In this document: one piece after another, positions 1-6,028 of the stretch
How the letters are laid out: the number at the start of each line of letters is the position of its first letter
Numbering within the stretch: position 1 is the first letter of the stretch
Source of the DNA: CALALP01 sp041855735
Lineage (GTDB): Bacteria; Bacillota; Clostridia; Lachnospirales; Lachnospiraceae
Assembly: GCA_041855735.1 (NCBI GenBank)
Contig: JBHAEV010000165.1
Span: 1-6,348, forward strand
Length of the DNA: 6,348 bases
Direction: 5' to 3'
Translations under genes and position numbers: made by a program
Notes under the pieces: generated by a model
Seen by the model: only the letters and a program-made list of their open reading frames with translations
The model's database searches: none
Told to the model about the DNA's origin: nothing

Positions 1-30
1 CGGAAGTTTGATTGATTATGAATGGAAAGA

Positions 31-37
31 GAGAGGA
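31..37 (+). promoter_or_regulatory. Ribosome binding site deciding the start of the lipase gene
   Basis: GAGAGGA lies 4 nt before the ATG at 42. This is better placed than any purine run before the ATG at 18 (GGAAG at 2-6, 11 nt away). A GGAAG-to-TTG(12) pairing with 5 nt spacing cannot be excluded, so the N terminus is uncertain by up to 10 residues. The promoter must lie upstream of the window. Confidence 0.5.
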
Positions 38-41
38 AAAC

Positions 42-2504
42 ATGGATTCTGACGGTATCGGGATGGCAAACAAAAACATAGGACAGATACCAAGGAGAGA
101 ATATTTGGAGAAACTGTCACCACAGCTGCCGCATCGGGGTTCAGGAAAAACCGCATTTTTGGAGATGCCGGAGGATGTGTCAAGAGAAGCGCTGCAGCAG
201 AATGTATACAATCTGATTTTATACTTGCCTCTGGAAGAGCTGGGAATAGAGAATGATGCAACGATTAGGGAAATTGTAGAAATAGCAAATAAAAAACAAG
301 GGAAGATCGCAATCGACAAAGGAGTTTTGGAAACCTTAAACCTAGCTCTGCATGACGAAACAGGGTATCCGGAGCTGGGGATGGTGAAGATAAACAATCT
401 GAGCTATGATGAAGATACTTACAAGGACTGCCGCGGTACTTCGATGAAAAAAGAACATCTGGAAATTGTTCGGGAAAGCAAGGCATTTTTGGCGGCAACA
501 TTTACACTGGATGCGATCAATAGCGGATATTTCCAATCCGGACAGAGTTTGGTGTGCAGGGGAACACCGGAGATGGCTTGGATGGACAATCCGGATATGC
601 TCATGAACGGAACCGGAAGTGTAACGATTGACGGGAAAACATGGGGAGGGATTTCAGAAATCGATGAAGCAATGATTTCGTACTATCAGATGCTGCGAAA
701 TTCCGCCGTGCCGGTGTTGGATCTTGGAAATATGACGACGAGCGGTCATTCCAAAGGAGGGCATCAGTCCGGACTTTTAAAACTGCTGTTTCCGGAGGAT
801 TTTAAAAAATCATATATGTTGGATGCACCGGGATATTCCAAGAGGCTTTGGGCGGAATTGGAAGAGCAATACGGAGTGAGAGGGCTGAATCGGATTCGGG
901 ATGAAATGATAGCGATTCATTTGGAAAACGACTATGTTCATGTACTGGGTTGGACAAAGGATAGAGAATATATGGCAAAGTCGGTGTTTGCCTTGAAGTC
1001 GGACATTTCATTGGAAAACATTATGGACGAACATTATCCGGAAAAACTTTTGCATATTCAGAGCGGCAAGCTGCGGTTAAAGGAAGTGAGTCCGGACAAA
1101 GACGGATACATTGCGGAGTATTTGAAGAGCGTTTCCGATGAGATGCTGAAGATGCCGGAGGAAGATGGAAATCTTGCAGGGAAAATCATCATGCAGTCTG
1201 TTATTGACGGATTCGGATATGGAGAACAGGTGAATTTCGGTGCGGAAGAAAAGGAGGAATTTGAACGTCATAAAGTAAGGGGATATTTCAATCTGGGATT
1301 GGCGATGGTAGGAGCAATGGTTGGCTTGGATGTCAATCTGACTGAGGAAGAGTCGGAAGAATTGAGGGGCTTCGTAGGGAAACGAATTCGAATCATCGGT
1401 TTTGAACTTGTGGAGTATATTTCGACGACCAAAGACAAAATATCGGAGATGGGCGAGGTTGTTGTTCATGCTTCCAAGATCAGTCTGAGTATGATGGAGC
1501 GGATGAGTAAAAACGAATGGAAAAACACCGACAGTATGATGACGACTTTGCTTTTGTGCGGGATAAACAGTGCTTTAACGATAGGAAGTAAGGTCGAGGA
1601 CAGAGCGAAACGGATTCGGAACAAGGTGGATCGGGTTAATCTCAAGCACTTAAAACAAAAGAGAAAATTGCGCAGTTCCTTTGTAAAAAGCTTAGAACAA
1701 ATGGTGATAAATCTGGAAGAAATGGTAAAGGAGTGGATATGTGACCCTTGGAATAAGGAAAGAGGGGATCTTGATAAAAGTACCGTAAGTTTCGAAAAAT
1801 TGCCTTCTCCGGTAAAACGGACAGTTCAATGCATTCAACAATATTATAATGTCGAGCATACGGCACAACTTTCAAGGATAATGAAAATGGTGGAATACGT
1901 GAGATTATCCGTCACGAATGAGTGTTTCGTAACTGCGGTGGAAGACATGCAAAGAAGAGAATTGGAGGAATTTCACAATAATGCAGCTGCAAGCAAAACG
2001 CTGAGTGTGCGTGAAAAAATAAATACACTTTATGAGAATGTGAATATAGCACTGGATAGAGTGAAGGCCTCTTTGGCTAGAGTTTTGTCGGCATTGGAAT
2101 CCGGAAAAGCGGCGTTGGGTCTTGGGTTCGGTTTTTCACAAGTGTGTACCTGTATTCTGCTTGCATCCCGGAACAGAACGGTTTTGCAGACGCAAAAATC
2201 GGTCATTTCTTTCGGAAAGTTTGGAATGAACTATGAAAAAATGGAACAATTACAAGAGCGGATTTCGATGTATTGTGAAGAATCGCTTCAATTGGAGAGA
2301 GAAATAAATGACATCATTTCGGATGTGAAAAGTCTGCAATATGTCTCGGTGAGTACAAGCGGTTTACTTCATGCAAAAACCGGACTGGTAAAGCGAAGAG
2401 AAAGCTATGCCGGTTACGGATACGGTCTTGCCGGATACGTCAACACTGCCAAGAATACGGAAGAGCGATTTCTATCCGCGATGCGCGGTATTGTTCCTGT
2501 ATAA
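42..2504 (+). CDS. Mbeg1-like (DUF2974) alpha/beta-hydrolase with long helical C-terminal region; candidate type VII-secreted lipase
   Basis: Seen: about 820 residues from the ATG at 42, which has GAGAGGA (31-37) just upstream. An in-frame ATG at 18 and TTG at 12 are alternatives adding 8-10 residues. There is no N-terminal signal peptide. The N-terminal half carries hydrolase signatures: CRGT at 172-175 followed by W180, GHSKGG at 235-240 (nucleophile S237), DAPGYS at 261-266, then D297 and H338 as possible remaining triad residues. Known: CRGT/FRGT, GHSKGG and D(G/A)PG in this order mark Mbeg1-like/DUF2974 lipases, usually about 380-400 residues. This protein is twice that length. From about residue 395 it is helical and charged, with hydrophobic patches at 414-431, 499-516 and 691-708, and ends in a 92-residue module (729-820). 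Inference: enzyme first and helical module last matches 'reverse' T7SSb lipase toxins such as TslA. It could instead be a cytoplasmic lipase. No immunity gene is recognised next to it. The hydrolase call is firm, the secretion call moderate. Confidence 0.8.
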   Translation: MDSDGIGMANKNIGQIPRREYLEKLSPQLPHRGSGKTAFLEMPEDVSREALQQNVYNLILYLPLEELGIENDATIREIVEIANKKQGKIAIDKGVLETLNLALHDETGYPELGMVKINNLSYDEDTYKDCRGTSMKKEHLEIVRESKAFLAATFTLDAINSGYFQSGQSLVCRGTPEMAWMDNPDMLMNGTGSVTIDGKTWGGISEIDEAMISYYQMLRNSAVPVLDLGNMTTSGHSKGGHQSGLLKLLFPEDFKKSYMLDAPGYSKRLWAELEEQYGVRGLNRIRDEMIAIHLENDYVHVLGWTKDREYMAKSVFALKSDISLENIMDEHYPEKLLHIQSGKLRLKEVSPDKDGYIAEYLKSVSDEMLKMPEEDGNLAGKIIMQSVIDGFGYGEQVNFGAEEKEEFERHKVRGYFNLGLAMVGAMVGLDVNLTEEESEELRGFVGKRIRIIGFELVEYISTTKDKISEMGEVVVHASKISLSMMERMSKNEWKNTDSMMTTLLLCGINSALTIGSKVEDRAKRIRNKVDRVNLKHLKQKRKLRSSFVKSLEQMVINLEEMVKEWICDPWNKERGDLDKSTVSFEKLPSPVKRTVQCIQQYYNVEHTAQLSRIMKMVEYVRLSVTNECFVTAVEDMQRRELEEFHNNAAASKTLSVREKINTLYENVNIALDRVKASLARVLSALESGKAALGLGFGFSQVCTCILLASRNRTVLQTQKSVISFGKFGMNYEKMEQLQERISMYCEESLQLEREINDIISDVKSLQYVSVSTSGLLHAKTGLVKRRESYAGYGYGLAGYVNTAKNTEERFLSAMRGIVPV

Positions 2505-2606
2505 AAAACAGTATGGCGGATATGCCGAGTGTCGGGTGAGAAATCTCAGCGGTGGGAAATCCGATGCCTTGCGTCAGCAAAGCGGATGCTGTGCGGACAT
2601 TTCTTC

Positions 2607-2634
2607 AGGGAAACACGGATAAAAGCGTTTCCCT
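2607..2634 (+). repeat. Inverted repeat (hairpin) downstream of the lipase gene
   Basis: AGGGAAAC at 2607-2614 is perfectly complementary to GTTTCCCT at 2627-2634 across a 12-nt loop, about 100 nt past the lipase stop codon. There is no T-run after the stem, so it is not a convincing intrinsic terminator. It could slow or stabilise the 3' end of the transcript, or be fortuitous within the gene-like fragment that spans it. Confidence 0.4.
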
Positions 2635-2664
2635 CGCCAAAGCTGCACCGTCCCCTGTAAGAAA

Positions 2665-2679
2665 AAATATTGAATATTT
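2665..2679. promoter_or_regulatory. Palindrome, candidate operator of the solute-binding-protein operon
   Basis: AAATATT-G-AATATTT is a perfect 7+7 bp inverted repeat around a single G. Its centre (2672) lies about 44 bp upstream of the start point expected from the extended -10 at 2701-2709. That is where LuxR-type activators often bind when they overlap the -35 region. The -35 hexamer here is poor, which fits an activator-dependent promoter. Binding by the regulator at 4191-5750 is inference only, and AT-rich DNA gives such palindromes by chance. Confidence 0.35.
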
Positions 2680-2700
2680 ATATTATTCTTTAAAAAAATA

Positions 2701-2709
2701 TGTTAGAAT
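2701..2709 (+). promoter_or_regulatory. Extended -10 promoter for the solute-binding protein/regulator operon
   Basis: TGTTAGAAT is an extended -10 (TGn followed by TAGAAT, close to TATAAT). It is the best promoter-like element before the TTG start at 2773. The sequence 17 bp upstream (TATTAT at 2681-2686) is a weak -35. Transcription would begin near 2716, giving a leader of about 57 nt that contains the strong ribosome binding site. The placement is inferred by eye in an AT-rich stretch. Confidence 0.45.
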
Positions 2710-2759
2710 AAATTTGTCCGAATCATAGTTTCGAATTTTTTTGGGGTGATAAAACAAAA

Positions 2760-2766
2760 GGGGGAG
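2760..2766 (+). promoter_or_regulatory. Strong ribosome binding site before a TTG start
   Basis: GGGGGAG lies 6 nt before TTG at 2773. The next in-frame ATG falls after the lipobox, at residue 45, so the TTG is needed to make the lipoprotein signal peptide. This settles the start. Confidence 0.8.
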
Positions 2767-2772
2767 TGAAAA

Positions 2773-4170
2773 TTGAAAGAGGACAGTTACTTGGATTTAT
2801 GTAAGAAAAAAAGAGTTCGTTTTTTTGCATGGACAGTTGCCGCATTGTTTGTTGTGTTTACACTGAGCGGTTGTCAAACCCGAAAAGAGACTGTGACATT
2901 GACCATGTGGCATGTCTACGGAGGGCAGACGGATTCTCCTTTGAACGATATGATTGAAGAGTTCAATGAAACGGTGGGGAAGGAAAAGGGCATCAATATT
3001 CAGGTGACCTCGGTGTCGGATACCAATACGATTCACGAGGCCGTGCTCGCCGCAACGAATCAGGAACCGGGGGCATCTCCGCTGCCGGATATGTTTATTT
3101 CCTATCCGAAAGCGGTATTGTCCATGCCGGATTCCGGGATTCTGGTGGATTATCAGGACTATTTTTCCGAAGAGGAGCTGAACGGATACATCCCGGCATT
3201 TGTCGAAGAGGGAAAGATTGACGGCAAATTTTATGTGTTTCCGGTTGCAAAATCCACGGAAATCATGTTTATCAACAAAACGATTTTTGACCGTTTTTCC
3301 AAAGAAACCGGTGCGGATGAAGAAAAGCTGAAAACATGGGACGGTCTGTTTTCGATGGCAAAAGATTATTATGCGTGGACCGACGCCAAGACGCCGGATA
3401 TTGAAAATGACGGCAAGGCATTTTTTGTACACGATTATCATTTCAACTATTTTCAGGTGGGCGTGGCATCCCTCGGAGATGATTTCTTTGATGAAAATCA
3501 GAAAATCAACTTCGGGAATACTTTTGATCGCGTGTGGCGTCCATATGCCGATGCGGCAATCCATGGCGGTGTGTGGTTGTATGAAGGCTATGCCACGGAT
3601 CCGCTTCGGGTCGGTGAAGCGATTGTAAGCGTGGCTTCTTCCGCCAGTGTCCTGTATTATGAAGATACGGTGATCTATCCGAACAATACCAGCGAGGCTG
3701 CGGAAATGATTGCAAGACCGGTTCCTGTTTTTGAGGAGGGCGACAAACTGGTTATGCAAAGAGGGGCAGGATTCTGCACTGTAAAATCGACCAAAGAGCG
3801 GGAACTGGCTGCAATGGAGTTCTTAAAATGGATTACCGAGCCGGAGAATAATCGGAGATTTGTTACCAAAGTGGGATATATGCCTGTGACATACAAGGGA
3901 TTTGAAGGGCTGGAAGACCTTGCAAAGACTCTGGGAGATCCGAAGTATCGCAGTCTTTTTCAAGCCATTGCGGATACCCAAAAAGAATATACATTCTATA
4001 CTCCTCCGAAGTTGAGTAATTACCTGGACACGGAAGTGGCATTTGAACGCAATGTTCGTTTGGAGTTGGCGGCGGGACGGGAAAACTTTCTGAAGGGGAG
4101 TGAAGACCATGAGGACAGTGAAACGGCCATGGACAAGGTGCTGGAGAGTTTTAAATATCTGATGAGGTGA
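2773..4170 (+). CDS. Extracellular solute-binding lipoprotein, family 1 (sugar-type ABC substrate-binding protein)
   Basis: Seen: 465 residues from a TTG start. The N terminus has a basic stretch (KKKRVR, 11-16), a hydrophobic core (about 17-31) and the lipobox LSGC with lipidated C34. The mature protein opens with a TLTMWHVYGG strand typical of family 1 binding proteins. GKFYVFPVAK (151-160) followed by FINK is the usual hinge/ligand-cleft region. MEFLKWITEPENNRRF to GYMPVT (348-373) is the conserved C-terminal block of the family. Known: such proteins bind sugars or other solutes outside the membrane and deliver them to ABC permeases. Context: no permease or ATPase follows. The gene runs directly into a membrane regulator gene with a Cache-like sensor domain. 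Inference: it may present ligand to that regulator, or serve permeases encoded elsewhere. The ligand cannot be told from sequence. The family call is secure. Confidence 0.93.
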   Translation: MKEDSYLDLCKKKRVRFFAWTVAALFVVFTLSGCQTRKETVTLTMWHVYGGQTDSPLNDMIEEFNETVGKEKGINIQVTSVSDTNTIHEAVLAATNQEPGASPLPDMFISYPKAVLSMPDSGILVDYQDYFSEEELNGYIPAFVEEGKIDGKFYVFPVAKSTEIMFINKTIFDRFSKETGADEEKLKTWDGLFSMAKDYYAWTDAKTPDIENDGKAFFVHDYHFNYFQVGVASLGDDFFDENQKINFGNTFDRVWRPYADAAIHGGVWLYEGYATDPLRVGEAIVSVASSASVLYYEDTVIYPNNTSEAAEMIARPVPVFEEGDKLVMQRGAGFCTVKSTKERELAAMEFLKWITEPENNRRFVTKVGYMPVTYKGFEGLEDLAKTLGDPKYRSLFQAIADTQKEYTFYTPPKLSNYLDTEVAFERNVRLELAAGRENFLKGSEDHEDSETAMDKVLESFKYLMR

Positions 4171-4180
4171 TATGCGGGAA

Positions 4181-4188
4181 GGGAGGAG
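4181..4188 (+). promoter_or_regulatory. Ribosome binding site deciding the start of the membrane regulator
   Basis: GGGAGGAG lies just before GTG at 4191 (GGAGG ends 4 nt before the start). An in-frame GTG at 4167, overlapping the previous stop codon (GTGA), would add 8 residues but has only a weak purine run in front. Either choice leaves the genes translationally coupled or nearly so. Confidence 0.6.
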
Positions 4189-4190
4189 CT

Positions 4191-5750
4191 GTGCCGAATT
4201 CGATTAAGAAAATCGCTCTGAAAGATTTGCTTGCTGTGAAAGGCAGGCAGGGAGTGAGTTTGCGAAGAAGACTGATGCTTTATCTGCTTTCCCTGATTTT
4301 GACCGGAGTGGGACTCTTGCTTTTAATTCTGTTTATGTCCGGAGTGTTGAGTGGCAATGAAAGCAGCCGGATATTTCAGGTGCATCTGGAAAATACTTCG
4401 AATAAACTGGAAGAGCGAGTCGGCTTTATGGCGGGAAGCGGTTTGGAATTGTCAAAAAGCATCGCAAAATCCATAGAAAAAGAATTGGATTATCCATATG
4501 ATATCAAAAGCATCACGAACAATAAGGGAGCCATTCTGGAAGTCGAAAAAGCGATATATCCGATTTTGGAAAAATATCTGGATGTTGTGCGGGTGAGCGG
4601 GTCCTTTGCGATTTTGGATACCACGGTGAACGATTCCGTTTCCAATGCAAAGACTTCCAGATCCGGTCTGCATATTCACCTGGGAAATGTAAGCAGTGTA
4701 AGCTCTTTTGACAAAGATGTCTATTTGTTTCGCGGAATGAGCGAAATAGCCAGGGAAAATCACATTCGCATGCACAATCGCTGGACGATGGAAATGGATA
4801 TCGGACAGATGGATTGGTATGAGCGTCAGCTTGGTACATCTTCCAAACAATATGTGCTGACAAAAAAATACAAACTCGGAAGGACTTGGGAAGATGTCGT
4901 TTATCTGTCCGTACCGATCGAGGGCAGCAATGGGCAGAGCTACGGGGTTTGCGGTCTGGAGATGAGCAGTTTGCTGTTTCGTTTAAGCTATCCGACCATT
5001 TCCGGTGAATACAAAGAGATGGTGACGGTGATGGCGCCGATGGACGGCGACCGTTTTTTTGTCAAAGACGGCTTGGTGGGGAAAGAAAGTACCTTGTCAA
5101 AACAGGAAACACTTACCGTCAAGTACGGGAAACATTACAACACCTATGTCGGAGGAGACACCGATTACATCGGTGTGCATTCGGATTTGCAAAATGTATA
5201 CACGGAGGACGGGCAGGCATGGAAAGTGCTGATTCTGGCTTCCGAAGCGGATGTTTTGCAATATTTGCAAAGCAAGCAGCGCATTGTCGTACTGCAGATT
5301 GTATTCTTTATACTGATTATGTTCGCAATTTCAATGTTTCTTTCCAAACATTATGTGAAGCCGATTGTGGACAGTATCGAAAAGATAAAGAACAACTCGG
5401 ACGGAACGCCGACCGGAATCAGTGAGTTGGATGCGCTCAGCGAGTTTATGAAAAGCAAGGCGGATCAGGTCGGTCAGAATCCGAATGATTTGCCGCCGAA
5501 TATCAAAGTGTTGTTTGATCATTTTATTGAGCGTTCTAGGAAACTGACGGAGGCGGAGAGGGGGATTTTGCACTATTATATTCAGGGATACGCGATATCC
5601 GAGATACCGAATCTCGCTTTTATCAGTTTGAATACGGTGCGGAAACACAATCGCAGCATCTATGAAAAACTGGAAATCGGTTCCATAGACGAATTGAAAC
5701 TCTATATTGATTTCCTGCGGCGATTGGATATGCTGCATGAAATCCGATAA
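4191..5750 (+). CDS. Membrane-anchored LuxR-type regulator with extracytoplasmic Cache-like sensor domain
   Basis: Seen: 519 residues from GTG 4191. After a basic segment (RRR, 25-27), TM1 spans about 28-50. A region of about 310 residues follows (51-363), then TM2 (about 365-386), a HAMP-like linker starting HYVKPIVDSIEKI, and a C-terminal HTH (about 452-515). The HTH opens with LTEAERGIL, and its recognition helix includes SLNTVRKH (479-486) and the following YEKL. Known: LTxxEr...G.s..eI......S..TV..H...I..KL is the LuxR/FixJ HTH signature. MDWYE (207-211) and SVPIEGSNGQSYGVCGLE (240-257) fit dCache-type ligand-binding domains. There is no histidine kinase or receiver domain, so sensor and DNA binder are in one protein held at the membrane. 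Context: second gene of the operon with the solute-binding lipoprotein, followed by a terminator. Inference: it senses the same solute, alone or bound to the lipoprotein, and controls its own operon or uptake genes elsewhere. Architecture is confident, ligand and targets unknown. Confidence 0.88.
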   Translation: MPNSIKKIALKDLLAVKGRQGVSLRRRLMLYLLSLILTGVGLLLLILFMSGVLSGNESSRIFQVHLENTSNKLEERVGFMAGSGLELSKSIAKSIEKELDYPYDIKSITNNKGAILEVEKAIYPILEKYLDVVRVSGSFAILDTTVNDSVSNAKTSRSGLHIHLGNVSSVSSFDKDVYLFRGMSEIARENHIRMHNRWTMEMDIGQMDWYERQLGTSSKQYVLTKKYKLGRTWEDVVYLSVPIEGSNGQSYGVCGLEMSSLLFRLSYPTISGEYKEMVTVMAPMDGDRFFVKDGLVGKESTLSKQETLTVKYGKHYNTYVGGDTDYIGVHSDLQNVYTEDGQAWKVLILASEADVLQYLQSKQRIVVLQIVFFILIMFAISMFLSKHYVKPIVDSIEKIKNNSDGTPTGISELDALSEFMKSKADQVGQNPNDLPPNIKVLFDHFIERSRKLTEAERGILHYYIQGYAISEIPNLAFISLNTVRKHNRSIYEKLEIGSIDELKLYIDFLRRLDMLHEIR

Positions 5751-5755
5751 GCCGT

Positions 5756-5789
5756 ACAGTGCATTCACATTAGTGCTTGCACTGTTTTT
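5756..5789 (+). terminator. Rho-independent terminator of the solute-binding protein/regulator operon
   Basis: ACAGTGCA (5756-5763) pairs perfectly with TGCACTGT (5778-5785) across a 14-nt loop. A T-run (5785-5789, then TATATT) follows the stem. It starts 5 nt after the regulator stop codon. Confidence 0.82.
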
Positions 5790-5855
5790 ATATTATCCGG
5801 TGAATACCATGTCGTTTTGCCGAAAAGTATCCTGCTGATAATAGTAAAAATGAAA

Positions 5856-5881
5856 CGGATATGATACAAAGATGGTATCCG
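5856..5881. repeat. Inverted repeat upstream of the secreted-protein gene
   Basis: CGGATA (5856-5861) and TATCCG (5876-5881) are exact inverted copies. Inside them GATAC (5863-5867) and GTATC (5875-5879) form an overlapping, alternative inverted repeat with a 7-nt centre. It could be an operator or a small RNA hairpin. CGGATA is frequent in this DNA, so chance is a real possibility. Confidence 0.35.
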
Positions 5882-6016
5882 AAACATGGAGGATATTCCG
5901 AAAGTAATTCAAGTTCAAGTATCGAAAAAGAAAAAAAGTCAGGTACGGAAAAAGAAGAAAGATGAAGAGGAATGCGAAAAGAGGGAATAATGGTGAGAGC
6001 ATTCTTTTTGATCAGA

Positions 6017-6023
6017 AGAGGAG
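6017..6023 (+). promoter_or_regulatory. Ribosome binding site of the secreted-protein gene
   Basis: AGAGGAG ends 5 nt before ATG 6029 and supports this start over the in-frame ATG at 6047, which would also leave a signal peptide. Confidence 0.7.
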
Positions 6024-6028
6024 TTCAG

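Larger units (their letters stand above)
2540..2728 (+). pseudogene. Possible degraded or miniature paralogue of the lipase C-terminal region
   Basis: Seen: after a TGA at 2537-2539 this frame stays open for 62 codons to a TAG at 2726-2728. An internal ATG at 2564, preceded by GGTGGG, would give a 54-residue peptide. Residues encoded at 2618-2662 (DKSVSLAKAAPSPVR) resemble DKSTVSFEKLPSPVK at 578-592 of the upstream protein: without gaps, seven of 15 positions are identical (DKS and PSPV), with R/K at the last. Shortly after, KKYVRINLSES recalls VEYVRLSVTNE of the same protein, with about 14 residues missing between the two blocks. Inference: a decayed tail of a second copy, or a short gene sharing this domain. 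The AT-rich 3' part also contains the promoter for the next gene, so that part need not be coding. The similarity is short and could be chance. Confidence 0.35.
5790..6028 (+). other. Purine-rich intergenic leader before the secreted-protein gene
   Basis: No convincing gene is seen here. It contains an inverted repeat (CGGATA 5856-5861 / TATCCG 5876-5881) and, from about 5916 to 5998, an almost uninterrupted A/G-rich tract on the + strand. A weak promoter-like pair, TTGCCG (5817-5822) and TAATAG (5839-5844) with 16-bp spacing, could drive the downstream gene. Two 34-codon frames (5861-5965 and 5886-5990) are open but lack ribosome binding sites and encode Lys/Glu/Ser-rich sequence, as expected from purine-rich DNA. 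Confidence 0.4.

Noticed and set aside
426..443. First CRGT motif (YKDCRGTS) of the lipase as the family's conserved RGT motif
   Set aside because: The second occurrence (residues 172-175) is followed by W180 and then D182, as in DUF2974. The first is probably a coincidence.
2407..2622. A 71-codon + frame overlapping the lipase 3' end
   Set aside because: It starts inside the lipase gene in another frame with no ribosome binding site and no recognisable motif. The neighbouring frame from 2540 has better, though still weak, support.
2607..2634. Intrinsic terminator for the lipase gene
   Set aside because: The 8-bp stem has a 12-nt loop and no T-run after it, so it is listed only as an inverted repeat.
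2797..3759. A 320-codon open frame on the - strand
   Set aside because: It lies antisense inside the well-supported solute-binding protein gene and has a His/Arg/Ile/Phe-rich composition and no family signature. The recognised family and strong ribosome binding site are on the + strand.
2773..4170. The lipoprotein as an immunity protein for the upstream lipase, as lipoproteins serve for TslA
   Set aside because: Its length and the family 1 binding-protein signatures identify it as a solute-binding protein. It has its own promoter and is coupled to the regulator gene rather than to the lipase.
5793..6002. A 69-codon Phe/Leu/Tyr-rich open frame on the - strand in the intergenic region, which could look like a small membrane protein
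   Set aside because: The hydrophobic sequence comes from the pyrimidine complement of a purine-rich tract, and there is no good ribosome binding site before its ATG.
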